From Actinomycetota bacterium (GTDB lineage Bacteria > Actinomycetota > Acidimicrobiia > Acidimicrobiales > RAAP-2), in contig JAJPJV010000030.1 of NCBI GenBank assembly GCA_021324045.1, positions 1-64,000 of the forward strand: a DNA stretch of 64,000 bases. Direction: 5' to 3'. The position numbers and the translations under genes are program-made. Below are positions 31,146-39,736 of the stretch, piece by piece. Below the pieces are notes generated by a model. The model had not been told where the DNA came from. It worked only from the letters and a program-made list of their open reading frames with translations, and did no database searches. Position 1 is the first letter of the stretch, and the number at the start of each line of letters is the position of its first letter.

Positions 31146-32321
31146 TCAGCTGCGCCGACGGAAGTGCTTGCTCAGGGTGTGGCGCTGGTGCTGGTACGAC
31201 GAGCCCATGGCCTCGCCGTAGAGCAGGTCTGGCGGCTCGAGCATGCGGTCGAAGGTGAGCTTGCAGACGCGCTGGCGGTGTTCGATCATGAATGGCACGT
31301 CGTGCGCCCGGACCTCGAGGGCGGCCCGCGAGCCGTCGTGGGGCCCGGAGGGATCGAACCCGAACCCGGGGTCGAAGAACCCCGCGTAGTGGGTGCGCAG
31401 CTCGCCGCTCGTGGGATCGTAGGCCGTCATCTCGGAGGCGAGCTCCGGAGGGATCGATACGGCCTCCTCGGACATGAGCAGGTAGAAGCGCTGCGGCGAC
31501 AAGACGACGCGGTTCCTGCCCTCGCGTTGCACCGGCTCCCAGAACGGCTCGGGATCGAGCGGGACCGTTGCGGTGAGATCGAGTAGCGGGGCGTTCTCCC
31601 GAGCCTGGTAGCCGACCGTGCCGGCGGGGTCACCGATGAGGTCGAGGCTGAGGAACAGGCCGTTGGCGAGCGCGAGCTCCTCTGTTGGCACGGGCCGGCC
31701 TTCGCGCAGCAAGAGATGATGGGTTTGGCGATGGAACGCGCGCACCTCGTCATCGTCGAGGGTCGTCCGTCCGACCGAGAGCCGGAGCTGGTTGAGCGAG
31801 AGGTCCTCGCGGACCTTGACGGCGAAGGACAGCGGGACGACCTCGAGGTACAGCGGCCCGCAGTAGCCGGGGGCGATGTCGTCGAAGCGATCGCTGCGGT
31901 CACTGATGACCCGGGTGAAGATGTCTGCGCGCCCGATCGAGCTCTTGGGATTGGCCCGGCCACGGATCGTGGGCGGCAACACGAGGCGCTCCTTCAGTGG
32001 GACGAGGTATGGCCGGTTCGTCTCGAGCACCGCCCCTTCACGGTGGAGGTCAAGCTCGTCGATGACGAAGTCCTTCATCTTGGCCTCGACGGTCTCCTCG
32101 GCAGGGAGGAAGCTGCAACGGATGCGGTAGGCGACTTCGCCGAGGCGGAGATCGAGGCTCGCCGGCTGGACGTTGGACTCGGGGATCGTGAACGCGCCCC
32201 CGTCGATCACGCCCGCGTCAATGGCCTCGAGGAGGCGCTGACGCGGCAGGACGCCGTTCCCGGATTCCGGGAGCGCGAGGTGCGATCGACGAGACGAGGC
32301 CGGTGACACGGCAGCGCTCAC
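31146..32321 (-). CDS. dcd: Two-domain dCTP deaminase-like protein
   Basis: 391 residues, about twice the size of ordinary dCTP deaminase. Two dUTPase-fold units are visible: one with [27 protein letters not shown] and [10 protein letters not shown] (about 125-205), the other with [13 protein letters not shown] and [24 protein letters not shown] (about 320-370). This matches the long 2'-deoxycytidine-5'-triphosphate deaminase family, which would turn dCTP into dUTP for thymidylate synthesis. The GTG start at 32321 lies one base after the nusB stop. Its place just before pyrR fits nucleotide metabolism. Confidence 0.85.
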   Translation of the reverse strand: MSAAVSPASSRRSHLALPESGNGVLPRQRLLEAIDAGVIDGGAFTIPESNVQPASLDLRLGEVAYRIRCSFLPAEETVEAKMKDFVIDELDLHREGAVLETNRPYLVPLKERLVLPPTIRGRANPKSSIGRADIFTRVISDRSDRFDDIAPGYCGPLYLEVVPLSFAVKVREDLSLNQLRLSVGRTTLDDDEVRAFHRQTHHLLLREGRPVPTEELALANGLFLSLDLIGDPAGTVGYQARENAPLLDLTATVPLDPEPFWEPVQREGRNRVVLSPQRFYLLMSEEAVSIPPELASEMTAYDPTSGELRTHYAGFFDPGFGFDPSGPHDGSRAALEVRAHDVPFMIEHRQRVCKLTFDRMLEPPDLLYGEAMGSSYQHQRHTLSKHFRRRS

Positions 32322-32322
32322 C

Positions 32323-32733
32323 CTACTGGCGACCCAGACGAGTGGCGACTGCGGAGAGGATCCCGTTGACGAACGCACCGGAGCCCTCCGTGGAGAAGGT
32401 CTTGGCCAGCTCGACCGCCTCGTCGATCACCACCGCGACGGGGGCGCCCCCGGGGTCCAAGAGCTCGGCGATCCCCAGTCGGAGCAGGAGCCGGTCGACG
32501 ACTGCCATCCGCTCGGGCGCCCAGTGCAGGGCGCTGTCACCGATCAGCCGGTCGATCTCGGGCTGGTGGCGCTCGACCGCACGCAACAGGTCCTGGGTGA
32601 AGGGAGCAGGGGGCAATGGAAGCTCGGCTATCACCTCGCTCGGCGACCGGCCCTTCATCTCGGCCTCGTAGAGCAGCGAGAGCGCGTGCTCGCGCGCCTG
32701 GTGCCTGGTCGCACCATCGTCGTGACCACCCAT
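32323..32733 (-). CDS. nusB: Transcription antitermination protein NusB
   Basis: 136 residues. All-helical protein that binds boxA RNA with NusE to keep RNA polymerase elongating through rRNA operons. It begins with TRHQAREHALSLLYEAEMKG; RMAVVDRLLLRLGIAELL and VVIDEAVELAKTFSTEGSGAFVNGIL (split) are the conserved C-terminal helices. It follows efp by 75 bases, the usual actinobacterial efp-nusB pair. Confidence 0.97.
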   Translation of the reverse strand: MGGHDDGATRHQAREHALSLLYEAEMKGRSPSEVIAELPLPPAPFTQDLLRAVERHQPEIDRLIGDSALHWAPERMAVVDRLLLRLGIAELLDPGGAPVAVVIDEAVELAKTFSTEGSGAFVNGILSAVATRLGRQ

Positions 32734-32808
32734 GGCTCAGCGTGCTCGCTCTGAGGACCCCATGAAACCCCGCTCCTTGGACGATGGAGGGACGAGGCCC
32801 TCAGGACC

Positions 32809-33372
32809 TCAGGAGACCCGCGTCAGGTACTCGCCGGTCCTCGTGTCGACCTTCACGCGATCGCCGGGGTTCACGAACAACGGCACCTGGACCACGAGGC
32901 CCGTTTCCAGGCGTGCCGGCTTGCGTGCTCCGGAGACCCGATCGCCCTGTACCCCTGGTTCGGTCTCGGCAACGGTGAGCTCGACGGCCGCGGGGAGATC
33001 GATCCCGACGAGCTCGCCCTGGTAGAGCTGGACGATCGCTCCGTCCCCCTCCTTCAGATACTGCGCGGCGTCGCCCAAGGTCTGCGCGCTCACCTGCAGC
33101 TGCTCGTAGCTCGCGGTGTCCATGAACACGTAGTCCTCTCCGTCGCGGTAGAGGAACTGCATGTCGCGCTTGTCGATGATTGCCTGCTCGAGCTTCTCGT
33201 CGGCCCGGTAGGTGCGATCGAGGACCGCCCCCGTTCGGACGTTCTTCAGCTTCGTCCGCACGAACGCGCCTCCCTTCCCCGGCTTGACGTGCTGGAACTC
33301 GACGACCGTGAACAGCCCGTCGGGAAGGTCGAGCGTCATCCCGTTCTTCAGATCGTTGGTCGAAACAGCCAT
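32809..33372 (-). CDS. efp: Elongation factor P
   Basis: 187 residues in three beta-barrel domains. Rescues ribosomes stalled at polyproline. The tip loop reads VKPGKGGAFVRTKLKN, with Lys33 in the position that other lineages modify; neither epmA nor ymfI is in the window, so an unmodified Lys is likely. The signature near the C-terminus (FVNPGDRVKVDTRTGEYLTR) is intact. The ATG directly abuts the TAA of the upstream peptidase. Confidence 0.98.
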   Translation of the reverse strand: MAVSTNDLKNGMTLDLPDGLFTVVEFQHVKPGKGGAFVRTKLKNVRTGAVLDRTYRADEKLEQAIIDKRDMQFLYRDGEDYVFMDTASYEQLQVSAQTLGDAAQYLKEGDGAIVQLYQGELVGIDLPAAVELTVAETEPGVQGDRVSGARKPARLETGLVVQVPLFVNPGDRVKVDTRTGEYLTRVS

Positions 33373-34524
33373 TTACACCACGATGTCCTTTGGAAAATGC
33401 GTAAAGGGACGACTGGCGTCCTCGGTGACGATCAAGGTGTCCTCGATGCGGACGCCGCCGACGCCGGGAACGTAGACTCCGGGCTCCACGGTGAAGACGA
33501 CGCCGGGCTCGAGGATACCAGTGCCCTGCTGGCTGACAGCAGGAGCCTCGTGGATGTCGAGGCCCACTCCGTGACCGGTGCCGTGCTCGAAGCGTTCCGC
33601 GAGCCCTGCCTCCTCGATCACCCGGCGGCACACGTCATCGACGTCCTTGGCCCCCATGCCCGGGCGGACGGCCGCCACCCCGCGGGCCTGCGAGCTCGCC
33701 ACGACGTCGAACAGCTTGGCGAGCATGCCCTCGGGCTCCCCACCGATGCAGAAGGTCCGCGTCATGTCGGAGCGGTACCCGTCGAAGACGGCGCCGAAGT
33801 CGACGACCACCGCATCGCCGGCCCGCACCTGACGCTGCGTGGGCTGGTGGTGCGGCTTGGCGCTGTTGGGGCCCGACGCGATGATGGTGTCGAACGCACG
33901 GTCCTCCGCTCCGTGCCGGCGCATCGCCGTGTCGAGCGCCAGTGCCACCTCGGCCTCGGTCACCGCCTCTGTGGGGGCCGAGGCGAGCAACGGAAGCACG
34001 TCGGCGAGGGCGGCGTCGGCGATGGCGGCTGCTCGCTCCATTCGTGCGACCTCCCCGGCATCCTTGCGCTGGCGCAACTCCTCGACGATCCCGCTCGTCG
34101 CGACGATCTCCCCCACCCCTTCGAATGCCTCCCGCCAGCGCTCGCTCGCCGCCCAGCTGACGTTCTCGGCCTCCAAGCCGATCCGGCCGGCACGGGCCGC
34201 TGCCAGCACCCTTCGAGCCGCTTCCCTCTGTGCCTGGGCGTTGCCGATCTCGATCCGAACCAGCTCCTCGACGCCTGCCGCGCGCACCTGCTCGGCCGAC
34301 TGGGTGCGATAGCGCCCGTCGGTGGTGAGGAGCACGGCGTCTTCGGTGACCGTCACGACGCCCGCGGAGCCCGAGAAGCCCGTCAGGTAGCGCACGTTGG
34401 CCATGGTGGTCACCACGAGGGCATCGACGCCTGCTGCTTCGAGGCCGTTGCGCAGTCGCTCGATCCGGGTGGCGACCGCCAACGGCGGCAACGACTCCAG
34501 CCGCGTTTGCTCGGTGACCGTCAT
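33373..34524 (-). CDS. pepQ: Xaa-Pro aminopeptidase (M24 family)
   Basis: 383 residues. Cytoplasmic di-metal peptidase cleaving next to proline. The creatinase-like N-domain has RYLTGFSGSAG and LLTTDGRY. The catalytic domain carries the five metal ligands in VVVDFGAVFDGY, DMTRTF, GTGHGVGLDIHE, FTVEPGVYVPG and VRIEDT. It lies between aroQ (ATGA overlap) and efp, the standard order in many Gram-positives. The symbol is a family label; pepP would be equally fair. Confidence 0.94.
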   Translation of the reverse strand: MTVTEQTRLESLPPLAVATRIERLRNGLEAAGVDALVVTTMANVRYLTGFSGSAGVVTVTEDAVLLTTDGRYRTQSAEQVRAAGVEELVRIEIGNAQAQREAARRVLAAARAGRIGLEAENVSWAASERWREAFEGVGEIVATSGIVEELRQRKDAGEVARMERAAAIADAALADVLPLLASAPTEAVTEAEVALALDTAMRRHGAEDRAFDTIIASGPNSAKPHHQPTQRQVRAGDAVVVDFGAVFDGYRSDMTRTFCIGGEPEGMLAKLFDVVASSQARGVAAVRPGMGAKDVDDVCRRVIEEAGLAERFEHGTGHGVGLDIHEAPAVSQQGTGILEPGVVFTVEPGVYVPGVGGVRIEDTLIVTEDASRPFTHFPKDIVV

Positions 34525-35042
34525 GGTGCGACCTCCTTGTGCTCGCGCGCTGGGTCCTCGGCCTGCACGATCGGACGATTCGTCGCGTCGTCCGTCGGGC
34601 GCGCGGCGATGAGGCGCGCCACGGCCTCGATCGCCAGCTCATAGCCCAGTCCCCCGAATCCCGCGATCGACCCGTGAGCGACGGGCGCCACCACCGAGAC
34701 GTGGCGGAACGGCTCGCGACCGGCGGGGTTCGACAGGTGGAGCTCCACGACCACGCCCTCGAACGCCCCGAGCGCGTCGCGCAGCGCCCAGGAGGTATGG
34801 CTGAGCGCGCCGGCATTGACGACCAGGGCGGCCGCCCGACCACGTGCCGCGTGCACCGCTTCGATGAGCTCCCCTTCGTGGTTCGACTGGCGGTGCTCGA
34901 CCCGAAGCCCCACGCGCGCCGCTGCCGCTGTTGCCGCCGCGACGTGATCCTCCAAGCTGGCCCGGCCGTACACCTCGGGCTCACGCGTCCCGAGCAGATC
35001 GAGATTGGGCCCGGACAAAAGCACCACCAGCGGCTCGCCCAT
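34521..35042 (-). CDS. aroQ: 3-dehydroquinate dehydratase, type II
   Basis: 173 residues. Third shikimate step. Type II signatures: LLSGPNLDLLGTREPEVYG (with catalytic Tyr), RQSNHEGELIEAVH, NAGALSHTSWALRDAL and ELHLSNP. The last 30 residues are a variable tail. Both ends overlap neighbours: TGATG with aroB and ATGA with pepQ. Confidence 0.97.
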   Translation of the reverse strand: MGEPLVVLLSGPNLDLLGTREPEVYGRASLEDHVAAATAAAARVGLRVEHRQSNHEGELIEAVHAARGRAAALVVNAGALSHTSWALRDALGAFEGVVVELHLSNPAGREPFRHVSVVAPVAHGSIAGFGGLGYELAIEAVARLIAARPTDDATNRPIVQAEDPAREHKEVAP

Positions 35043-36112
35043 CACGGTTGCGTCGATCCCATCTGTGCCAGGGTAGCGAGGACGTCGTCCTCGGAGACTC
35101 CATGCACCACTTCGACGCCACGGGGACCGTCCAAGACGAAGCTGAGGTCGTGATGGGCCTTTTTGTCCCGAGCGATGAGCGCGAGCAGACGCTGTGGATC
35201 GATCCCGGGCGGCAGCTCCGCGCGCAGGCCGAAGCGTTCGACGACGTGGCGGTGCAGCTCTACCCGCTCGTCGTCGATGCGACCGAGCCGTCTTGCCAAC
35301 AGGGCCGCGAACACGAGGCCGATGGCAACCGCCTCCCCGTGCCGCAGGTCCGGGACCGAAGCAGCCCCTTCCTCGAAAGCCAGCGCCTCGAGCGCATGCG
35401 CGAGGGTGTGGCCGTAGTTGAGGACCGCCCGATGGCCGTGGTCTCGTTCGTCCGCGCCGACGACCGCAGCCTTGATCCGGACACATTGGGCGACCTGGTC
35501 GGCCAAAGGGAGTTCGAGGATCGAACCGTCGGGGGTTCCCGAACCCAAGAAGGCGTACTTCGCCATCTCCCCGCGCCCGCAGGCCCACTCCCGGGGCGGG
35601 AGCGAGTCGAGCAGCTCGGTGTCGCACAACACCGCGGCAGGCTGCCAGAAGGCGCCAACGAGGTTCTTGCCCTCAGGCACGTTGACGCCGGTCTTCCCCC
35701 CGATGGCCGCGTCCACCTGGCCCAGCAACGTCGAGGCCACGTTCACATAGGGCATCCCACGGTGGAAGATCGCCGCCGCGAACCCCGCCAGGTCGGTCAC
35801 CGTCCCCCCGCCCGCGGCGACCACCACGTCGTCTCTATTGAGCTCGGCACGGGCGAAACCTCGAACCAGGGCCTCGAGGGATGAGAACGTCTTCGCCCCC
35901 TCGCCCCCAGCGACCACCGTGACCTCGAAGGGCACGCCCGGATCCAGGGTCTGCACCCAACCCGCATCGATGAGGGGTTGCTGGGTCACCACCATCGCCC
36001 GGCGGACCGACGGCAGGCGCGCGCGGATCGCCGCCGCAAGCGCATGGCGGGCACCACGGCCGATCAGCACCTCATAGCCGTGGTCCTTCAGCTCGACCGG
36101 CACGGTGATCAA
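35042..36112 (-). CDS. aroB: 3-dehydroquinate synthase
   Basis: 356 residues from TTG 36112. NAD/zinc enzyme closing the carbocycle in the shikimate pathway. Landmarks: VVAGGEGAKTFSSLE, the NAD loop AAGGGTVTDLAGFAA, GKTGVNVPEGKNLVGAFWQP, and zinc ligands around NYGHTLAHALE and RHGEAVAIG. A GTG at 36181 is in frame, but the 23 extra residues are encoded by a 13-bp tandem repeat and look untranslated; TTG starts the usual LITVPVEL strand. Confidence 0.95.
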   Translation of the reverse strand: MITVPVELKDHGYEVLIGRGARHALAAAIRARLPSVRRAMVVTQQPLIDAGWVQTLDPGVPFEVTVVAGGEGAKTFSSLEALVRGFARAELNRDDVVVAAGGGTVTDLAGFAAAIFHRGMPYVNVASTLLGQVDAAIGGKTGVNVPEGKNLVGAFWQPAAVLCDTELLDSLPPREWACGRGEMAKYAFLGSGTPDGSILELPLADQVAQCVRIKAAVVGADERDHGHRAVLNYGHTLAHALEALAFEEGAASVPDLRHGEAVAIGLVFAALLARRLGRIDDERVELHRHVVERFGLRAELPPGIDPQRLLALIARDKKAHHDLSFVLDGPRGVEVVHGVSEDDVLATLAQMGSTQP

Positions 36113-36117
36113 CGGCG

Positions 36118-36156
36118 CCCCCGTTCCTTCAGTCCGTTCCCTCGGTCCGTTCCCTC
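36118..36156 (-). repeat. Three 13-bp tandem repeats before aroB
   Basis: On the plus strand the units are 36118-36130, 36131-36143 and 36144-36156 (for example AGTCCGTTCCCTC). The minus-strand copies read GAGGGAACGGACC and variants, each containing a purine-rich ribosome-binding-like core. The unit length is not a multiple of three. Confidence 0.7.
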
Positions 36157-36289
36157 GGCCAACGGCGAACACCCCGTCCACGCCTGCAGCAGACGGCGCC
36201 TCCTTCGAGCGGTCTCCCTGATGGTGCCCCCTGATGATGCCCTGTGACCGGGGTGACCTCGGAGCCCGAGGCGACGGGACGACACCCGC

Positions 36290-36835
36290 TCAACGCGCCC
36301 GCACACCGAGGACCTCGAGCACCTGGTCGGCCACTTGCTCCGGCGTCGCCTCGTCGACGTCGATCACGGCATCGGCCACCTCCTCGTACAAGGGTCGACG
36401 ACACGCATCGAGCTCGGTCAGGGTCCCTGCCGGGTCCGCGCCGAGCAGTGGGCGGTGGCTCGCCACCCCCGATGTCGCGCCGATCCGATCCGCGAGGGTC
36501 GCGGTCTTCGCGCGAAGCCAGACGACGGTGCCACGCTCCCTCATCAGCCGACGGTTCCTCGGATCGAGCACCGCCCCCCCGGCCACTGCGATCACCGCAG
36601 GGGGCGTCGAAGCCAGCGCATCGGCGAGCACCTCGCTCTCAAGGGCCCGGAAGGCCGGCTCGCCCCCGAGGTCGAACAGCTCGGCAACCGATCGCCCGGT
36701 TCGAGCTTCCACTTGCGCGTCGGAATCGAGGACCGGCCAGCCCAGCCGCGCCCCCACCAGGCGCGCTACCGTCGTCTTGCCGGCACCCATCATCCCGACG
36801 AGGAGCACCCGTCCGGTGTGGCTCGGTACGCTCAC
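36290..36835 (-). CDS. aroK: Shikimate kinase
   Basis: 181 residues. Phosphorylates shikimate. P-loop GMMGAGKTT near residue 15; the shikimate-binding DSDAQVEARTGRSVAELF, AGGAV and SHRPLL motifs follow. The GTG start overlaps the aroC stop by four bases (GTGA). It lies about 180 bases upstream of aroB, giving the order aroC-aroK-aroB-aroQ. Confidence 0.97.
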   Translation of the reverse strand: MSVPSHTGRVLLVGMMGAGKTTVARLVGARLGWPVLDSDAQVEARTGRSVAELFDLGGEPAFRALESEVLADALASTPPAVIAVAGGAVLDPRNRRLMRERGTVVWLRAKTATLADRIGATSGVASHRPLLGADPAGTLTELDACRRPLYEEVADAVIDVDEATPEQVADQVLEVLGVRAR

Positions 36836-38034
36836 CGAAGGGCGAGCGGCGGTGCAGAAGGCGCGGTGCCCAGCGCCGACACGAACGCCTCGTGGTTGCG
36901 GATGAACTCCGCCAACGAGTCCCCGCCGAACTTGCGCAGTGCCTCGGAGGCGAGCACCAGTGCGGTCATGGTCTCGGCAACCACGCCCATGGCGGGCACC
37001 GCGGTGACGTCCGTCCGCTCTTTGAAGCTGAGCGTGGTTTCCTTCGTGACGACGTCCACCGTCTCGAGAACCGGTCGGTTGAGAGTTGCGAGCGGCTTCA
37101 TGGCGACGTGGGCCACGATCAGCCCGCCGATGGACACGCCGCCTTCGATGCCACCGGCGCGGGTGGTGGCACGCCGGTACCCGCCGGACACCGAGCCCTC
37201 CGCGGGGTTCCAGTGGATGGCGTCATGGGCCTTCGAGCCGCGGCGCCCGGCGACGTCCCAGCCCTCGCCGAACTCGACGGCCTTGACCGCCTGGATGCTC
37301 ATGAGCGCCTGCGCGAGGAGCCCGTCAAGCCGACGATCCCAGTGCACGTAGCTCCCCAACCCCACCGGCACGCCGTACGCGAGGACCTCGACAACCCCGC
37401 CGAGGGAATCGCCCTCCTTCGCCGCGGCACGGACCGCCGCCTCCATTCGGCTCGCCGCCTCCTCGTCGAAGCAGCGCACCGGCGACGCATCGATCCGCGC
37501 CAAGTCTTCGGGGGTCGGCATCGGGCCACCGGCGGACCGCTCCGGACCGAGTTGGACGACATGGCTGAGCACGGTAACCCCGATATGGGAGAGGAGCAGC
37601 TTCGCCAACGTGCCCGCGGCCACCCGCGCCGCGGTCTCCCGGGCCGATGCGCGCTCTAAGACATCGCGTGCGTCGTCAAAACCGTACTTCTGCATACCGG
37701 CGAGATCCGCGTGGCCGGGGCGCGGCTGGGTGAGGACCTTGCTCGGGACGCCCGGGGCCGGCGACATCTCCACCTCCCATTTGGGCCACTCGGTGTTGGC
37801 GATCTCGATCACCACGGGCGACCCGAGGGTACGCCCGTGCCGGATGCCACCGAGCAGCGTCACCGCGTCCTGTTCGAAGCGCATGCGGGGCCCTCTCCCG
37901 AAGCCCAGCCGTCTGCGGGCAAGCTCCGCCTGGAGGTCTTCCTCGGTCACAGGAAGGCCCGCCGGGAGGCCCTCGACGATCACGCTGAGGGCCCTCCCGT
38001 GAGACTCGCCCCCGGTCAGGAACCGCAACACCAT
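36832..38034 (-). CDS. aroC: Chorismate synthase
   Basis: 400 residues from ATG 38034. FMN-dependent last step to chorismate, the precursor used by MenD's pathway further along the window. Signatures: FLTGGESHGRALSVIVEGLPAG (split), GRGPRMRFEQD, RPGHADLAGMQKYGFDDARD (split), RASARETAARVAAGTLA and SGGYRRATTRAGGIEGG. Upstream frame residues are not family-like. TAGGTT lies four bases before the ATG (seven before the next codon, GTG 38031), so the exact start may be 38031 on a leaderless mRNA. Confidence 0.96.
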   Translation of the reverse strand: MVLRFLTGGESHGRALSVIVEGLPAGLPVTEEDLQAELARRRLGFGRGPRMRFEQDAVTLLGGIRHGRTLGSPVVIEIANTEWPKWEVEMSPAPGVPSKVLTQPRPGHADLAGMQKYGFDDARDVLERASARETAARVAAGTLAKLLLSHIGVTVLSHVVQLGPERSAGGPMPTPEDLARIDASPVRCFDEEAASRMEAAVRAAAKEGDSLGGVVEVLAYGVPVGLGSYVHWDRRLDGLLAQALMSIQAVKAVEFGEGWDVAGRRGSKAHDAIHWNPAEGSVSGGYRRATTRAGGIEGGVSIGGLIVAHVAMKPLATLNRPVLETVDVVTKETTLSFKERTDVTAVPAMGVVAETMTALVLASEALRKFGGDSLAEFIRNHEAFVSALGTAPSAPPLALR

Positions 38035-38113
38035 GCCCAACCTACCGCCTCGACGCCCCAGGCCCTTGACCGCAGCGCCGATGAGGCACCACCCCGGGTG
38101 GGGGCAGTACTGC

Positions 38114-38878
38114 TCAGGCGTGATGGAGCCAGTGGGCGACGATCCAGGGTCCCCAGAGCACGCCGACGACCGCACCGATCGCCAGGGCAGGGGCAAACGG
38201 GAGGCGGGTCTTGCGCCCAGTGCCGTGGCGAACCATCAAGACGATGCCCACCACCGCCCCGACGACGAAGGCGACGACGAACCCTGCATAGACCTCGGCG
38301 AGCCCGATCCAACCGAGGCCGATCCCGATCACCCCGGCGAGGCGGACGTCCCCGAACCCCAGCCCCCGGGGATAGACCCACCAGAGCACGAAGAAGCAAG
38401 CGAACGCGATGACACCACCCAAGGCAGCGTTGCCCGCGGCACGCCAGTTCCCCTCGCTCGCCGCTGCCGACACGAGTGCGACGCTCAGGAGGACAGCAGT
38501 GGGATAGAGCACGCGGCGCGGGACGATGCCCTCGCGAAGGTCGGCGAGCGACACCGCCACCAGCCCGGTGAAGAGCACGCAATCCGCGCCGAGGACGGGA
38601 GCGGCCCCGATCCGCGCGGCACCAAGACCGAAGACCATGCCGGTGAGCGCGGCGACCAGCAGGCGTTCCACCACGCTCGCCACGGGCGGTCGCCTGGCAA
38701 CGAGCCCGCGAGGCCTTGGGTGCGCGGTCCTCGCGGGTGCGAGGTGTCGGCGCCGCACGGTCGCGGTCGTTCCGCCCTCGCTCCTCGTGGCGGGCACGCT
38801 GGCCACCACATCGGGGATCGCGGCACCCAGCGCCACCCCCCCGGCGACACATCCAGCGACGAGTGTCGCGTTCAACAT
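38114..38878 (-). CDS. A24 prepilin peptidase-like membrane protease
   Basis: 254 residues with about seven hydrophobic segments. The two catalytic aspartates of type IV prepilin peptidases are present: Asp113 in LADLREGIVPRR and Asp177 in GFGDVRL. The N-terminal region (30-65) is Arg/Pro-rich and has no CxxC pairs, so the zinc-binding methylation module of PilD is missing; it may only cleave. No pilin or pilus assembly genes are in the window, so the substrate lies elsewhere. It sits between nfuA (46 bases upstream) and aroC. Confidence 0.88.
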   Translation of the reverse strand: MLNATLVAGCVAGGVALGAAIPDVVASVPATRSEGGTTATVRRRHLAPARTAHPRPRGLVARRPPVASVVERLLVAALTGMVFGLGAARIGAAPVLGADCVLFTGLVAVSLADLREGIVPRRVLYPTAVLLSVALVSAAASEGNWRAAGNAALGGVIAFACFFVLWWVYPRGLGFGDVRLAGVIGIGLGWIGLAEVYAGFVVAFVVGAVVGIVLMVRHGTGRKTRLPFAPALAIGAVVGVLWGPWIVAHWLHHA

Positions 38879-38923
38879 CGCGACGCCGAGCGGATCGCTC
38901 GCTCGCCGACCGCTCGCCGACGA

Positions 38924-39604
38924 TCAGTAGTAGGGGTTGACCCCGCTGGCGTGATCGGTGACGTCGACCACGCCGGTGAGCTCGCTGATCTCCTCTCGCA
39001 GCGCGGTCTCGATGCCCGCCGTCAGGGTCATGCGCGAGCGGGCGCACCCCTGACATCCCCCGGAGAGGTTGAGGTACGCGACTCCCGCGGCTTCATCCAT
39101 CGCGACCAGGTCTGCTCGGCCACCGTGCGCTGCGATCGAGGGGTTCACCAACTCCTCCAGCACGGCGATCACCCGCTGGGCCAGTGGCCCCTCCAATCCC
39201 GCTGCGAGCACTTCAGGAGGGACTGCCGCCCCCACGGCCGCCGGCGGTGGGCTGTTGGGGTTGACGAGGACGAGGCCACCTTCACCTTCCTCGGACCACT
39301 CGAGGCGCGCCCCTCGAAGACGATCGATGCTCGCCGCGGGGATCACGAGCGGAGGTTCGCCTTGGTGGACCGCGTCGTCAGGGCCGGCATCGGCGAGGGC
39401 CTGGAAGTACAGGTCGTAGCTGAACGAGCTCCCCTTCACGCCACTGATCTCGAGCCACAACGCGAGCCGTTCGGCGTCGGGCTCCTGGGCGAGCGCTTCG
39501 ACCACCACGTTGCGGGCCTGTGGGGTGATGGTCACCACCGGCTCCGGCCGCTGCGCATCGGCACCCTCTGCGACGTCTTCCAGGTATTGGACCGAACGTG
39601 CCAT
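38924..39604 (-). CDS. nfuA: NfuA-type iron-sulfur cluster carrier
   Basis: 226 residues. The N-terminal half resembles an A-type carrier (IscA-like: ITPQARNVVVEALAQ, WLEISGVKGSSFSYDLYF) without its cysteines. The C-terminal half is a NifU domain with Cys184-x2-Cys187 (SGGCQGCARS). This layout is NfuA, which carries 4Fe-4S clusters to target proteins. TAAGAT lies exactly six bases before the ATG, a strong leaderless-type -10. Confidence 0.92.
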   Translation of the reverse strand: MARSVQYLEDVAEGADAQRPEPVVTITPQARNVVVEALAQEPDAERLALWLEISGVKGSSFSYDLYFQALADAGPDDAVHQGEPPLVIPAASIDRLRGARLEWSEEGEGGLVLVNPNSPPPAAVGAAVPPEVLAAGLEGPLAQRVIAVLEELVNPSIAAHGGRADLVAMDEAAGVAYLNLSGGCQGCARSRMTLTAGIETALREEISELTGVVDVTDHASGVNPYY

Positions 39605-39610
39605 GGGCCC

Positions 39611-39616
39611 ATCTTA
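39611..39616 (-). promoter_or_regulatory. Probable -10 box for nfuA, leaderless
   Basis: TAAGAT on the minus strand, close to the TATAAT consensus, six bases before the nfuA ATG. This is the best-looking promoter of the set and may start the long minus-strand run. Confidence 0.6.
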
Positions 39617-39724
39617 GGGACCCTGGGGGACATCGGGTCGATCACTGTCGATCGTGGCTCCGGACCCAGCTCGGGCGAGGAGCCAATGGTCGGCCGAGCG
39701 GCGGCGCTGCGCCACCGCGCTCGA

Positions 39725-39730
39725 TAGGGT
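39725..39730 (+). promoter_or_regulatory. Probable -10 box, leaderless
   Basis: TAGGGT, six bases before the GTG at 39737; same hexamer and spacing as before the DUF1844-like gene at 7563. Confidence 0.5.
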
Positions 39731-39736
39731 GCGACG

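Noticed and set aside
32760-32812. GAGGG...CCCTC inverted repeat after efp as a terminator
   Set aside because: The stem is five base pairs with no T-run, and nusB follows in the same operon.
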